Positions 9,260 through 19,725 of a stretch of 64,000 nucleotides of DNA are shown here, piece by piece; position 1 is the stretch's first letter, and the number at the start of each line of letters is the position of its first letter. The notes beneath the pieces were generated by a model. The model worked only from the letters and a program-made list of their open reading frames with translations, was not told where the DNA came from and ran no database searches. The translations under genes and the position numbers were made by a program. The DNA is from Mycobacterium botniense (lineage in GTDB: Bacteria > Actinomycetota > Actinomycetes > Mycobacteriales > Mycobacteriaceae), in assembly GCF_010723305.1 (NCBI RefSeq), contig NZ_BLKW01000002.1:124001-188000 (forward strand). The letters run 5' to 3'.

Positions 9260-12244
9260 TTACTTGGCGGTGTTGAACTTGTTGATGGCGTCTTCGAGAC
9301 GCTGCAGCGCAGCCCCGTAGCCGGCAAAGTCCCCCTTCTTCTGCGCATCCCGCGCCGCGCCGATCGCCGCCTGGATTTCCTTCAGCGCCGCGGCCTTGGC
9401 CGGTGACAACACGACAGCGCCGTTCGGCGACGGTGGGGTCTGCGCAGCCGGTGGCGGCTTGACCCCGGGCGCCGCCGCCAGCGGCGGGGTGCCCGCCGGC
9501 GGGTTCGCCGGCGCCCCGGCATCGGCCGGCTCAATTTCCGTCGCCGCCGCACCGGCGCCGGGCCCGAACAACTCGGTGAGCGCATCGCTGACCGTGGGGC
9601 CGTAGCCGACCTTGTCGTTGTACATCATCGCCACCCGGATCAACCGCGGGTAAGAGGACGCAGCGTCGCTGGCCCCCGGAGAGGCGTAGACGGGCTCGAC
9701 ATAGAGCAGCCCGCCCCGCCCGACCGGCAGGGTGAGCAGATTGCCCCACCGGATCCGGTTCTGGTTATCCCGCCCGATCACCCCGAGGTCCTGCGACACC
9801 GCGGTATCCGTGGTGATCGCGTTGTTGGCGAGTTTGGGACCGTTGACCTGGCCGGGGATGGTCAGCACCGTGATCTTGCCGTACGTCGCGGGATCGGAGC
9901 TGGCGCTGATATAGGCGGCCAGATAGTCGCGCTTAAACCTGTTCATCGCGCTTGTCAGCTGGTATGAAGCCGAATTGTCGTCTTTAGCAAGGTTTTTGGC
10001 GACGATGTAATACGGCGGCTGATAGCTGCTGGCAGTCGGATTCGGATCCAGTGGTACATCCCAGAAATCCGATGTGGAAAAGAACGTGACCGGATCGTTG
10101 ACGTGATATTTCGCCAGCAGCATTCGCTGCACCTTGAACAGATCCTCGGGATAGCGCAGGTGGTCGGCGAGCTCCGGTGTGATATCGCTCTTGGGTTTGA
10201 CGGTGCCGGGGAACACCTTCATCCACGCTTTGAGCACCGGGTCGCGCTCATCTTGCGCATATAACGTGACGGTCCCGTCGTAGGCGTCCACGGTGGCCTT
10301 GACCGAGTTGCGGATATAGGACACCTGCTTGTCGGGGGTCACCCGGTTGAACGCCACCTCATTGGAATCGGCCGTGGCCGACGACAACGAGGTGAGCTCG
10401 GAGTACGGATAGTTGTCCAGCGTGGTGTAGCCATCGATGATCCACACCAGCCTCCGGTTGACCACCGCCGGGTACACGCGGCTGTCGGTCGTCAGCCACG
10501 GCGCCACCGCTTGCACCCGCTGCGCCGGATCACGGTTGAACAAAATTTTGCTGTTAGATCCGATCACATTGGAGAACAAGAAGTTTCGTTCAGCGAATTT
10601 CGCGGCGAACACGCTGCGGGACAACCAGCTGCCGATCGGGACCCCGCCACTGCCCGCGTACGTGTAATTCTTGGTTTCGGTGCTGGTTTCGTAGTCGTAT
10701 TCCCTGTCGGCCCCGTTCTTGCCGACGATCGCATAGTCTGCGGGAGCACTGGCGATCACCGGCCCGAAGTAGATCCGCGGCTGGTCAAGCCGCGCCGGCC
10801 CGTCGGAGATCACTCCGCCGTTGGCGCCGACAACATTGACCAAAAACTCCGGATAACCGCCGTTTTGGTTGGGATCGTTGGCGATCCCGCGCACGGTGTT
10901 GGCCGGGGACGCGATGAATCCATTGCCGTGCGTGTACACGGTGTGGCGATTGATCCAATCCCGCTGGTTGTCGATCAACCTGTCTGGGTTCAGTTCGCGG
11001 GCCGCGACGACGTAGTCACGCAGGTTGCCGTCCCGGTCCACGTACCGGTCGATCGACAGCTGGTCGGGAAAGTAGTAGAAGTTCTTTCCCTGCTCGAACT
11101 GGGTGAACGCCGGGCTGACGATGGTGGGATCAAGCAGCCGGATATTCGACGTCGTGGCGCGGTCGGCCGCAACCTGCTGAGCTGTCGCCGGGGCGTCGCC
11201 GCTGTAGTTGCGGTAGGTCACCACATCGTCGGTGAGGCCGTACGCTTGCCGGGTCGCGGTGATACTCCGGCGGATGTATTCGCTTTCCTTCTGAGCAGCG
11301 TTGGGTTTGACGCTGATCTGCTCGACCATAAGCGGCCAGGCCGCGCCCACGATCAACGACGAGAGCAGCAGCAGAACCAAACCGATAGCCGGAATCCGCA
11401 AGTCACGCAACGTGATCGCAGAGAAGACGGAAATCGCACAGATGAGTGCGATCGCCACCATGATCAGCTTGGCGGGCAGCACAGCATTGATATCGGTATA
11501 ACCCGCGCCGGTGAACGGTTTACCGCCTCGGGTATGCGAAAGCAGTTCGTAGCGGTCCAGCCAGTACGCTGCCGCTTTGAGCAACACCAGCATTCCGGCC
11601 AGGCTCAACAACTGCACACGTGCCGAGCGGGTCATCGCACCGGTACGACCAGATAGTCGAATACCGCCGAACACGTAGTGCGCCAACAGGTTTGCTACGA
11701 ACGCCAGTAGCAGCGCGACGAACAAGTAGCTGAGCACCAATCGATAGAACGGCAGATCAAATGCATAAAAGCCCAGATCCTTACCGAACTGCGGATCGTT
11801 GATCCCGAAGTCGCCGCCGTGCAGGAACAGCTGGATGCGCACCCAGTATGTCTGTGCGATGATGCCGGCCAGCAGCCCGATGACCGCGGGTATGCCGATA
11901 GCGATCACCCGCAGCCGCGACATGACCACCGCGCGGTACCGTGCCACCGGGTCGTTGTCGTTGCTGGGCACGAACACCGGCCGGGTGCGGTAGGCCAGCG
12001 CCAGCCCGCCGAATACGATGCCGCCGACCACCACTCCCGCCACCACGAACACCCCCAAGCGGGTGAGGAGAACAGTGGTGAATACCGAGCGGTAGCCGAG
12101 CTCACCGAACCACAACCAGTCGACGTAGCCGTCGATCAGCCGCGGCCCGGCCAGCAGCAACACGATCACAGCCAGCGCAATCCCGATCAGAACCCGGCTG
12201 CGCCGGGTCAACTTCGGCATCTTGGCGGCGGGCCGCATTCCCAC
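9260..12244 (-). CDS. UPF0182 large membrane protein (Rv3193c orthologue)
   Basis: Function unknown; 994 aa, the usual length of the actinobacterial UPF0182 family. The N-terminal third has about seven transmembrane helices, starting right after a basic N-terminus. The remainder is a large extracytoplasmic domain. The C-terminal segment (from about residue 890) is a Pro/Ala linker followed by a short helical tail rich in Ala, Lys and Gln. Sequence is very close to M. tuberculosis Rv3193c as I recall it. The gene is transcribed away from the PDZ-protease gene upstream, with a 177-base gap. Confidence 0.93.
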   Translation of the reverse strand: MGMRPAAKMPKLTRRSRVLIGIALAVIVLLLAGPRLIDGYVDWLWFGELGYRSVFTTVLLTRLGVFVVAGVVVGGIVFGGLALAYRTRPVFVPSNDNDPVARYRAVVMSRLRVIAIGIPAVIGLLAGIIAQTYWVRIQLFLHGGDFGINDPQFGKDLGFYAFDLPFYRLVLSYLFVALLLAFVANLLAHYVFGGIRLSGRTGAMTRSARVQLLSLAGMLVLLKAAAYWLDRYELLSHTRGGKPFTGAGYTDINAVLPAKLIMVAIALICAISVFSAITLRDLRIPAIGLVLLLLSSLIVGAAWPLMVEQISVKPNAAQKESEYIRRSITATRQAYGLTDDVVTYRNYSGDAPATAQQVAADRATTSNIRLLDPTIVSPAFTQFEQGKNFYYFPDQLSIDRYVDRDGNLRDYVVAARELNPDRLIDNQRDWINRHTVYTHGNGFIASPANTVRGIANDPNQNGGYPEFLVNVVGANGGVISDGPARLDQPRIYFGPVIASAPADYAIVGKNGADREYDYETSTETKNYTYAGSGGVPIGSWLSRSVFAAKFAERNFLFSNVIGSNSKILFNRDPAQRVQAVAPWLTTDSRVYPAVVNRRLVWIIDGYTTLDNYPYSELTSLSSATADSNEVAFNRVTPDKQVSYIRNSVKATVDAYDGTVTLYAQDERDPVLKAWMKVFPGTVKPKSDITPELADHLRYPEDLFKVQRMLLAKYHVNDPVTFFSTSDFWDVPLDPNPTASSYQPPYYIVAKNLAKDDNSASYQLTSAMNRFKRDYLAAYISASSDPATYGKITVLTIPGQVNGPKLANNAITTDTAVSQDLGVIGRDNQNRIRWGNLLTLPVGRGGLLYVEPVYASPGASDAASSYPRLIRVAMMYNDKVGYGPTVSDALTELFGPGAGAAATEIEPADAGAPANPPAGTPPLAAAPGVKPPPAAQTPPSPNGAVVLSPAKAAALKEIQAAIGAARDAQKKGDFAGYGAALQRLEDAINKFNTAK

Positions 12245-12421
12245 TGGCGACGCTCCCTGATCACTACGAGATGATGGCGGTGTATAAGGGCGGTTTCCCT
12301 ACCCTCTGGACGATCACAACTGTACGCATCCCGGGCCGACTGGCGGCCGCCATTCACATAGCCCCTGCTTGGCCGCCCGTTTTCCGCCGGATTTTCTGAG
12401 CCACAGCGCAGCTGCGCACCA

Positions 12422-13444
12422 CTAACAACTGGGCGGATGCCCGCCTGCGGTCATGGTGTGCAATGCATCCACCGCCTGGCTGAGGCTGTCGACTTTGATC
12501 AACTGCAGGCCGAGCTTGTTGTCGGAACTTGCCTCATAGCAGTTCTTCGAGGGCACCAAAAACACCGTTGCACCGGCGGCACGGGCGGCCACCATCTTGT
12601 GCACCACTCCCCCGATCGGGCCCACCTTGCCGTCGGCGCTGATCGTGCCCGTGCCCGCGACAAACGTCGACCCGACCAGGTTCCCGGTGGTCAGCTTGTC
12701 CACCACGGCCAGACTGAACATCAGCCCGGCCGACGGCCCGCCCACGTTGGCCAGGTTGAACTCGATGGTGAACGGTGCCCACGGCGCATCCAGCACCGCG
12801 ATACCCAAAAACCCGTAGTCGCGATCTGGGTTGTGACCCAGCGTAATCCGCGCAATCCCGGGCGGTGAGTTCTTGCGGCGGTAGTCGATCACCACTTGCT
12901 GACCGGGCTTGGTGTGCTTCAGCACCGATGTGAACTGGTCCACGTTGGCCACCGGGGTGCCGTTCACCGCGTCCACGGCATCACCGGTGCGCAACGCGCC
13001 CGCCGAGGGCCCGGGTTCGTTGACGGCCGCAACGGTCACCGCCTTCGGGTATTTCAGGTATCCCAGTGCGGCGTACTCGGCGTCGTGTTCGGACCGCTGA
13101 AATTCGGCGTTGTTGGCCTTGTCGATCTCCTCGCGTGACTTGCCGGGCGGGTAGACGAGATCGCGCGGCATCAATTGCTCCCGCCCGGATACCCACAGGG
13201 CCAGGGCTTCACCCAAGGTCAGGTCGTCACGTTCGGAAACCGTCGTCATGTCCAGATGACCTGTCGTCGGGTGCGTTTGGGTTCCCTCGATCTCGACTAC
13301 TTGCTTGCCGTCCACTTCACCGAGAGTGTCGAACGTCGGGCCGGGACCGAGCGATACGAACGGCACGGTGACCACCGCGAGCAGTACACCGAACGCCACG
13401 ATCGGTATTAGCGCGACCATCAGCGTCACAATCCGCCTGTTCAC
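12422..13444 (-). CDS. Membrane-anchored PDZ/Lon-like serine protease (Rv3194c orthologue)
   Basis: A 340 aa protein with one N-terminal membrane anchor, a PDZ domain around residues 130-210, and a C-terminal Lon-type proteolytic domain. The catalytic Ser lies in NVGGPSAGLMFSL and the catalytic Lys in the following GKVGPIGG...HKM segment, so the Ser-Lys dyad appears intact. The proteolytic domain is expected outside the membrane, as in the YlbL family. Start GTG 13444 gives the length of the M. tuberculosis protein; the frame is open upstream but lacks similarity there. Divergent from the DUF2342 gene. Confidence 0.9.
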   Translation of the reverse strand: MNRRIVTLMVALIPIVAFGVLLAVVTVPFVSLGPGPTFDTLGEVDGKQVVEIEGTQTHPTTGHLDMTTVSERDDLTLGEALALWVSGREQLMPRDLVYPPGKSREEIDKANNAEFQRSEHDAEYAALGYLKYPKAVTVAAVNEPGPSAGALRTGDAVDAVNGTPVANVDQFTSVLKHTKPGQQVVIDYRRKNSPPGIARITLGHNPDRDYGFLGIAVLDAPWAPFTIEFNLANVGGPSAGLMFSLAVVDKLTTGNLVGSTFVAGTGTISADGKVGPIGGVVHKMVAARAAGATVFLVPSKNCYEASSDNKLGLQLIKVDSLSQAVDALHTMTAGGHPPSC

Positions 13445-13587
13445 GCCGCTTACACTAGACGGGCCGGCCCGGATGGCCCGGGCTGCCTCATGCCGGCGCG
13501 TGGCGCGTAGCGTCGCGGGACGGGGGTTCACTCACAGCGAGACCGCGGATGACGCGGTGCGGCTCGCTGGTGAGTACCGTTGAAGGT

Positions 13588-14943
13588 ATGGCTGACCCGC
13601 CTTTCGGCTTCTCCGCCGGAGATGATCCCGAGCGCAACACGCCCGGCAAGAACGATCCCCAGCCGGGTTCATCCGACCCGTTCGGTTTCGGCGGCGCGTT
13701 CGACATGGCCGACCTGGGCCAAATCTTCACCCGGCTGGGTCAGATGTTCAGCGGGGCCGGCACAGTGATCGCCGCCGGTAAAGCCAGCGGCCCGGTGAAC
13801 TACGACGTGGCCCGTCAGCTGGCGGCGAACACGATCGGGTATGTGGCGCCGATCCCCGCGGCGACGAACACGGCCATCGCCGATGCGGTGCACCTGGCCG
13901 AGACCTGGCTGGACGGGGTGACGGCGCTGCCCGCGGGCACCACCAAAGCCGTCGCCTGGCGTCCCAATGACTGGGTGGATAACACGCTGGACACCTGGAA
14001 ACGCCTGTGCGACCCCTTGGCCCACCAGATCGCCACGGTGTGGGCGGCGGCGCTGCCGGAAGAAGCCAAGACCATGGCCGGTCCGCTGCTGTCGATGATG
14101 TCGCAGATGGGCGGTGTGGCGTTTGGTTCGCAACTGGGTCAAGCACTGGCCCGCTTGTCCCGGGAAGTGCTGACCTCGACCGACATCGGCCTGCCGCTGG
14201 GGCCCAGGGGACTGGCCGCGCTGCTGCCGGAGGCCATCAACTCGTTCGCCGCCGGGCTTCAGCGGCCGCGCGATGAAATCCTGACCTTCCTGGCGGCCCG
14301 CGAGGCAGCGCACCACCGGTTATTCAGCCATGTGCCGTGGCTGACCAGTCAGCTGTTGGGCGCGGTCGAGGCCTATGCCCGGGGCATGAAAATCGACGTG
14401 GCCGGAATCGAGGAGCTGGCACGCGATTTCAATCCAGCGTCGCTGACCGATCCCGCCGCGGTGGAGCAGCTGTTGAGCGAGGGGGTATTCGAGCCCAAAG
14501 CGACACCCGAGCAGCTGCACGCGCTTGAGCGGCTTGAGACATTGCTGGCCCTGATCGAAGGCTGGGTCGAGACCGTGGTGACAGCGGCGTTGGGCGAACG
14601 GATTCCCGGCACCGCCGCGCTGGCCGAGACGCTGCGGCGCCGCCGGGCCACCGGCGGTCCCGCCGAGCAGACGTTCGCCACGCTGGTCGGTCTCGAGCTG
14701 CGGCCGCGCAAGTTGCGGGAAGCCGCGGTGTTGTGGGAGCGGTTGACGCAGGCCGTGGGCGTGGACGCCCGCGACGCGGTCTGGCAACACCCGGATCTGC
14801 TCCCCGAATCCCATGATCTCGACGAGCCGGCCGCTTTCATCGACCGGGTCATCGGCGGCGACACCAGCGGACTCGACGAGGTGATCGCCGAATTGGAGAA
14901 GGGCATCGATTCGGACCACGACGACGGCTCTGTGGACAACTGA
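13588..14943 (+). CDS. DUF2342 zincin-fold protein (Rv3195 orthologue)
   Basis: A 451 aa protein of the DUF2342 family, described as zinc-dependent metalloprotease-like. A low-complexity Gly/Phe/Pro-rich N-terminus (residues 1-45) precedes the helical domain. Where a HExxH zinc motif would be expected I see REAAH (in AAREAAHHRLFSH), so the first metal-binding His is replaced by Arg and activity as a metalloprotease is doubtful. ATG 13588 is preferred to the upstream in-frame ATG because the family sequence begins with MADPPFGF. It starts a same-strand run with the E1-like and ABC1 genes. Confidence 0.85.
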   Translation: MADPPFGFSAGDDPERNTPGKNDPQPGSSDPFGFGGAFDMADLGQIFTRLGQMFSGAGTVIAAGKASGPVNYDVARQLAANTIGYVAPIPAATNTAIADAVHLAETWLDGVTALPAGTTKAVAWRPNDWVDNTLDTWKRLCDPLAHQIATVWAAALPEEAKTMAGPLLSMMSQMGGVAFGSQLGQALARLSREVLTSTDIGLPLGPRGLAALLPEAINSFAAGLQRPRDEILTFLAAREAAHHRLFSHVPWLTSQLLGAVEAYARGMKIDVAGIEELARDFNPASLTDPAAVEQLLSEGVFEPKATPEQLHALERLETLLALIEGWVETVVTAALGERIPGTAALAETLRRRRATGGPAEQTFATLVGLELRPRKLREAAVLWERLTQAVGVDARDAVWQHPDLLPESHDLDEPAAFIDRVIGGDTSGLDEVIAELEKGIDSDHDDGSVDN

Positions 14944-14979
14944 GCCGGGGGTGGTGCCTCGCATGGCACAGTCCCACCC

Positions 14980-15840
14980 ATGCCAGCGGCTGCGTCGCCC
15001 CTGTACGCGCTCGACCCGGCGATGCCGGTGCTGCTGCGCCCAGACGGCGCAGTCCAGGTCGGCTGGGATCCCCGCCGGGCGGTGCTGATTTATCCGCCGC
15101 CCGGCCTGGCCGCGGCCGCGTTGGCCGCGCTGCTGCGATCCATGCGGTCGCCGGTAGCGATGACCGAGTTGCGCCGGCAGGCCGCCCGTCACGGGTTGGC
15201 CGATACCGATGTGCTGAGCAGCCTGGTCGACCAACTCGTGGACGCCGGCGTGGCCACCCGCGGGCGCCGGCGACGGCGGCGGTCGGCGTCGATCCGGGTT
15301 CATGGTTGCGGACCGCTGTCGGATCTGATTGTGCAGTCGCTGCGCTGTTCGGGTGCCCGGATCAGCCAGACCAGCCAGCCGCATGCCGTGGCGGCTCGGG
15401 CGGCAGCGGACCTGGTGGTGTTGGCGGACTACTTGATCGCTGAGCCGCGGGTACTCCGCGATCTGCATGCGGAGCGTGTGCCGCATCTGCCGGTGCGGGT
15501 GCGTGACGGCACCGGGCTGGTGGGGCCCCTGGTCGTCCCCGGGGTGACGAGCTGCCTGGGCTGCACCGATCTGCACCGCAGCGACCGCGACGCGGCGTGG
15601 CCGGCGGTCGCTGCCCAGCTGCGGAACACGGTCGGTACCGCAGACCGGGCCACCCTGCTGGCGACCGCTGCGCTGGCGCTGAGCCAAGTGAACCGGGTGA
15701 TCGCGGCCGTGCACGGGTTCGCAGGGGCCGCCGATCCGGGGCCCCCGCCGGCGGCGCTGAACGCCACGCTGGAGCTCGACCTGGGCGCCGGCTCGATCAC
15801 CGCGCGGCAGTGGACCAGGCATCCGTTGTGCTCGTGCTGA
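14980..15840 (+). CDS. E1-like/cyclodehydratase-type protein (Rv3196 orthologue)
   Basis: A 286 aa protein resembling the ThiF/E1-like partner of azoline (TOMM) cyclodehydratases. The diagnostic segment is GPLVVPGVTSCLGCTDLHR around residues 180-198, and the chain ends in RHPLCSC. The CxxC plus C-terminal CxC pair would form the structural zinc site of that family. An HGCGPL motif near residue 105 stands where the E1 nucleotide loop would be, but the Gly-rich loop is degenerate. No YcaO partner, precursor peptide or transporter lies nearby. In M. tuberculosis this orthologue has no assigned function. Confidence 0.8.
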   Translation: MPAAASPLYALDPAMPVLLRPDGAVQVGWDPRRAVLIYPPPGLAAAALAALLRSMRSPVAMTELRRQAARHGLADTDVLSSLVDQLVDAGVATRGRRRRRRSASIRVHGCGPLSDLIVQSLRCSGARISQTSQPHAVAARAAADLVVLADYLIAEPRVLRDLHAERVPHLPVRVRDGTGLVGPLVVPGVTSCLGCTDLHRSDRDAAWPAVAAQLRNTVGTADRATLLATAALALSQVNRVIAAVHGFAGAADPGPPPAALNATLELDLGAGSITARQWTRHPLCSC

Positions 15841-15870
15841 CAGGGACGATCGCGCGGGCACCGGCCACCC

Positions 15871-17223
15871 GTGATGGATGATGGTGGTGTGACCGATATC
15901 AAGCGTGGGCGCGCAGCGCGCAACGCAAAACTCGCCAGCCTGCCGGTCGGCATTGCCGGCCGGGCGGCGCTGGGGCTGGGCAAACGGCTGACCGGCAAGT
16001 CAAAGGACGAGGTCAACGCCGAGCTGATGGAAAAAGCGGCCCACCAGCTGTTCACCGTCCTCGGGGAGCTCAAGGGCGGCGCGATGAAGGTGGGCCAGGC
16101 GTTGTCGGTGGTCGAAGCCGCCATTCCGGACGAGTTCGGTCAGCCCTACCGCGAAGCGCTGACAAAGCTGCAGAAGGACGCCCCGCCGCTGCCCGCGCCC
16201 AAGGTGCACCGGGTGCTTGACGCGCAGCTGGGCACCCGATGGCGGGATCGTTTCCGCTCGTTCGACGACACCCCGGTGGCCTCGGCCAGCATCGGGCAGG
16301 TGCACAAGGCGGTGTGGTCAGACGGCCGCGACGTGGCCGTCAAAATCCAGTACCCGGGGGCTGACGACGCGCTGCGCGCGGACCTGAAAACGTTGCAGCG
16401 CATGGTCGGGGTGCTCAAACAGTTTTCACCGGGCGCCGATGTGCAGGGCGTCGTCGACGAGCTGATTGCGCGCACCGAAATGGAACTCGACTACCGGCTG
16501 GAGGCAGATAACCAGCGCGCCTTCGCCAGGGCGTATCAGGGTCACCCGCACTTTGTGGTGCCCCGCGTGGTGGCAAGCGCTCCCAAAGTCGTCATCCAGG
16601 AGTGGCTCGACGGCACCGCGATGTCGGAGATCATCCGCAACGGGACCACCGAACAACGCGACCTGATGGGAACCCGGCTGGCGGAGCTGACGTTCGACGC
16701 GCCGCGACGGCTGGAGATGATGCACGGCGACGCGCACCCCGGCAATTTCATGTTGTTGCGCGACGGCCGGATGGGTGTGATCGACTTCGGCGCGGTGGCG
16801 CCACTGCCCGGCGGTCTGCCCATCGAGCTGGGGATGACCATCCGGCTGGCCCGCGACAAGAACTACGACCTGCTGCTGCCGACGATGGAGAAGGCCGGCT
16901 TCATCCAGAAAGGCCAGCAGGTCGCGGTCCGCGAGATCGATGAGATGCTGCGCCAATACGTCGAGCCCATCGAGGTCGATGTTTTCCACTACACCCGCAA
17001 ATGGCTGCAACGAATCACCACGCGTCAGATAGACCGGTCGGTCGCCCAGATCAAGACGGCCCGGCAACTTGACCTGCCGGCCGGGCTGGCGATTCCGCTG
17101 CGGGTGATCGCCTCGGTCGGTGCGATTCTGTGTCAGTTAGACGCACATGTTCCGATCAAGGCGCTGTCCGAAGAGCTGATCCCGGGCTTCGCCGAGCCCG
17201 AGCCGGACACCGCGGTGATCTAA
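15871..17223 (+). CDS. ABC1/UbiB-family atypical kinase (Rv3197 orthologue)
   Basis: A 450 aa ABC1 (AarF/UbiB) protein-kinase-like enzyme. The signature KxGQ motif is present (MKVGQ near residue 73), then SIGQVH, the ATP-binding Lys in VAVKIQ, the catalytic loop HGDAHPGNF and the metal-binding DFG in VIDFGAV. The family has ATPase activity and supports isoprenoid-quinone lipid metabolism in other bacteria. No membrane helices are evident. The start is ATG 15871, with an internal GTG option at 15889. In M. tuberculosis whiB7 follows this gene; here uvrD2 follows after 21 bases on the opposite strand. Confidence 0.9.
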   Translation: MMDDGGVTDIKRGRAARNAKLASLPVGIAGRAALGLGKRLTGKSKDEVNAELMEKAAHQLFTVLGELKGGAMKVGQALSVVEAAIPDEFGQPYREALTKLQKDAPPLPAPKVHRVLDAQLGTRWRDRFRSFDDTPVASASIGQVHKAVWSDGRDVAVKIQYPGADDALRADLKTLQRMVGVLKQFSPGADVQGVVDELIARTEMELDYRLEADNQRAFARAYQGHPHFVVPRVVASAPKVVIQEWLDGTAMSEIIRNGTTEQRDLMGTRLAELTFDAPRRLEMMHGDAHPGNFMLLRDGRMGVIDFGAVAPLPGGLPIELGMTIRLARDKNYDLLLPTMEKAGFIQKGQQVAVREIDEMLRQYVEPIEVDVFHYTRKWLQRITTRQIDRSVAQIKTARQLDLPAGLAIPLRVIASVGAILCQLDAHVPIKALSEELIPGFAEPEPDTAVI

Positions 17224-17244
17224 CGGCGCCCTGCCGGTGCGCGG

Positions 17245-19359
17245 TCAGCGGGTAAAACCGCATCGTCGCCGGACGAGCCGCAGCACATCCGCACCGTACA
17301 GTTCCAGTTTGCGTGCGCCAATACCCGGGATCGCGACGAGCGCCGCCGCATCGGCCGGACGCGATTCGGCGATTGCGATGAGCGTGTTATCGCTGAAGAC
17401 GACAAAGGCGGGCACGTTCTGGCGCTGGGCGGTTTGCCAGCGCCACTGTTTGAGCTGCTGCAACAACGGTTCGTCGACATCGCCGGCACAGGTGTCGCAC
17501 CGGCGCAGCACCACGGCTGCCGACGTGGTCAGCGGTGCGTTACAGATCCGGCAGTGCGCGGTGGCCCCCCGGCCCCGGCGCCCACGGCCCGCCCGCGCAC
17601 CAGGCTGCAGCTGCGGCGCAATGCCGTTCAGAAACCGTGACGGCTTGCGGGTCTGCCGCCCGCCGGCGGCGCGGGACAGCGCCCAACTGAGCGCCAGATG
17701 CACCCGTGCCCGGGTGATTCCGACATAGAGCAGTCGACGTTCTTCCTCGACGGCGTCACTCGCCGGCCCGTGGGCCAGCGCATGCGAGATGGGCAGCGTA
17801 CCGTCGGTCAGGCCGACCAGGAACACCGCGTCCCATTCCAGGCCCTTCGCGGCGTGCAGCGAAGCCAGCGTGACGCCCTGCAGCACCGGGGGATGACGCG
17901 CGTCGGCCCGCAGCCGAAGCTCGGCCAGCAGCCCGTGCAGGTCCAGCCCGGGACGCCGGGCGACCTCGTCGTCAACCAACTCCGCCAGCGCGGTCAGCGT
18001 CTCCCAACGCTCCCGGGCGCGGCTGCCGGCCGGCGGCCGGTTCGTCAGCCCCAGCGGGGCGAGCTGCGCGCGCACCACCTCGGGCAGCGCACCCTCGACC
18101 CCACGGTCAGCGGCACGCTGCAACGCCAGCAGCGCCTGTTTGACCTCCTGACGGCTGAAAAACCCCTCGCCGCCGCGGACCTGGTAGGGGATACCGGCTT
18201 CGGTCAATGCCTCTTCGTAGACCTCAGATTGGGCGTTGATCCGGTACAGCACCGCGATGTCCGCCGGCGGGGTACCGGCGGAGATGAGCCGGGAGATCGC
18301 CCTCGCCACCCCCGCCGCCTCGGCAACCTCGTCGGGATACTCGTGGAAAGAGGGCTCAGGGCCGGGCTCACGCTGGCCCACCAACTGCAGTCGGCTGCCC
18401 ACCGCGCGCCCGTGGGCGCCGGCGATCACCCGATTGGCCAGCGACACCACCTGCGGCGTCGAGCGGTAGTCCCGCTCGAGGCGCACCACCGTGGCGTCGG
18501 GAAACTGTCGGGAGAAACCGAGCAGGAACCGCGGCGATGCCCCGGCGAACGAGTAGATGGTTTGGTTGGCGTCACCGACGACGGTCAGGTCATCGCGTTC
18601 GCCCAGCCAGGCCGACAGCAACCGCTGCTGCAGGGGTGTGACGTCCTGGTACTCGTCGACGACAAAGCAGCGATACCGGTCGCGGAACTCCTCGGCAACA
18701 CATGCGTCGTTCTCGATCGCAGCAGCGGTGTAGAGCAGTAAGTCATCGAAGTCGAGCAGCACAACCCCGTCACGGCGGGTTTTGAGGGTTTCATACCCCG
18801 AATACACGGCGGCAACCTGCGCGGCGTCGCACGGCGCGTCGCGGCCCGCCGCCGCCACGGCCTGCGCATACTGCTCGGGGCCGACCAGCGACGCTTTAGC
18901 CCACTCGATCTCTGCCGCCAAGTCCCGCACGTCGTCGGTGCTGACCTGCAGCCCCGCCCGGTTTGCGGCGCGGGCGACGACGGCGAACTTACTGTCCAGC
19001 AACTGCCAGCCGGTGTCGCCGACCACGCGCGGCCAAAAATACCGCAGCTGGCGGTGTGCGGCCGCGTGGAATGTCGAGGCCTGGACGGCCCCGACAGCGC
19101 AATCGGTTCCCGTGGCCGCGTGCAGCGCGCGCAACCGGGTGCGCATTTCCCCCGCGGCGCGTTGCGTGAACGTCACCGCCAGCACTTGGTGCGCGGCGAC
19201 GTGCCCGTGGGCGACAAGCTGAGCGATCCGGTGAGTGATCGTGCGGGTCTTGCCCGTTCCGGCACCGGCCAGCACGCAGACCGGCCCGCGGGGTGCCAGC
19301 ACTGCCTCCCGCTGTTTGTCATCCAAACCCGCAGTCAGGGGGCTCGCGGTCAGCGGCAT
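17245..19359 (-). CDS. uvrD2: ATP-dependent DNA helicase UvrD2
   Basis: Superfamily 1 helicase, about 704 aa, essential in mycobacteria. Walker A is GAGTGKT; the DEYQD Walker B, the QREAVLAP Q-motif and the helicase motifs [17 protein letters not shown] and VGITRAR are all present. The C-terminus carries the UvrD2-specific tetracysteine module (CRIC...CDTC) and an HRDC domain ending near [13 protein letters not shown]. Start ATG 19359 is chosen to match the M. tuberculosis length; ATG 19368 and GTG 19389 are alternatives in frame. Divergent from mrx1. Confidence 0.95.
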   Translation of the reverse strand: MPLTASPLTAGLDDKQREAVLAPRGPVCVLAGAGTGKTRTITHRIAQLVAHGHVAAHQVLAVTFTQRAAGEMRTRLRALHAATGTDCAVGAVQASTFHAAAHRQLRYFWPRVVGDTGWQLLDSKFAVVARAANRAGLQVSTDDVRDLAAEIEWAKASLVGPEQYAQAVAAAGRDAPCDAAQVAAVYSGYETLKTRRDGVVLLDFDDLLLYTAAAIENDACVAEEFRDRYRCFVVDEYQDVTPLQQRLLSAWLGERDDLTVVGDANQTIYSFAGASPRFLLGFSRQFPDATVVRLERDYRSTPQVVSLANRVIAGAHGRAVGSRLQLVGQREPGPEPSFHEYPDEVAEAAGVARAISRLISAGTPPADIAVLYRINAQSEVYEEALTEAGIPYQVRGGEGFFSRQEVKQALLALQRAADRGVEGALPEVVRAQLAPLGLTNRPPAGSRARERWETLTALAELVDDEVARRPGLDLHGLLAELRLRADARHPPVLQGVTLASLHAAKGLEWDAVFLVGLTDGTLPISHALAHGPASDAVEEERRLLYVGITRARVHLALSWALSRAAGGRQTRKPSRFLNGIAPQLQPGARAGRGRRGRGATAHCRICNAPLTTSAAVVLRRCDTCAGDVDEPLLQQLKQWRWQTAQRQNVPAFVVFSDNTLIAIAESRPADAAALVAIPGIGARKLELYGADVLRLVRRRCGFTR

Positions 19360-19454
19360 GCTGCCCATCTTGGCAGCGGTAGCCGACACCTGCCCAGCGC
19401 CACGCCACCCGCGGCTGGGCCGAGCTGCCGCCTACCGGTTAGGTTGAGTAGGTG

Positions 19455-19712
19455 ATGACTGGCGCTGCGCTCACGCTCTACACCACCCCCTGGTGCGGCT
19501 ATTGCCATCGGCTCAAGATGGCGTTGAAGGTCTCCGGAATCTCCTACCATGAGGTCGATATCGAACAAGACCCCGCCGCCGCGGAGTTCGTCGGTTCCGT
19601 CAACGGCGGCGCCAGGACCGTGCCGACGGTGAAGTTCACCGACGGCTCAACCCTGACGAACCCGGATGTGAGCCAAGTCAAGGCGAAGCTGGCTGAGATG
19701 GGCACCGGGTGA
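19455..19712 (+). CDS. mrx1: Mycoredoxin-1
   Basis: An 85 aa glutaredoxin-fold oxidoreductase with the CGYC active site (Cys14 and Cys17) and the cis-Pro segment TVPTVKF. Mycoredoxin-1 reduces mycothiol mixed disulfides, so it is part of the actinobacterial thiol-stress defence that SigH also controls. ATG 19455 immediately follows an in-frame GTG at 19452; the ATG matches the family N-terminus. The gene is divergent from uvrD2 and convergent with nudC. Confidence 0.93.
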   Translation: MTGAALTLYTTPWCGYCHRLKMALKVSGISYHEVDIEQDPAAAEFVGSVNGGARTVPTVKFTDGSTLTNPDVSQVKAKLAEMGTG

Positions 19713-19725
19713 CACCCGGTCACCC
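19707..19725. terminator. Hairpin between convergent mrx1 and nudC
   Basis: Perfect inverted repeat GGGTGAC-ACCCG-GTCACCC (7-5-7). It contains the mrx1 TGA and touches the nudC stop. There is no U-run, so it would be an I-shaped mycobacterial terminator if functional. Confidence 0.5.
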
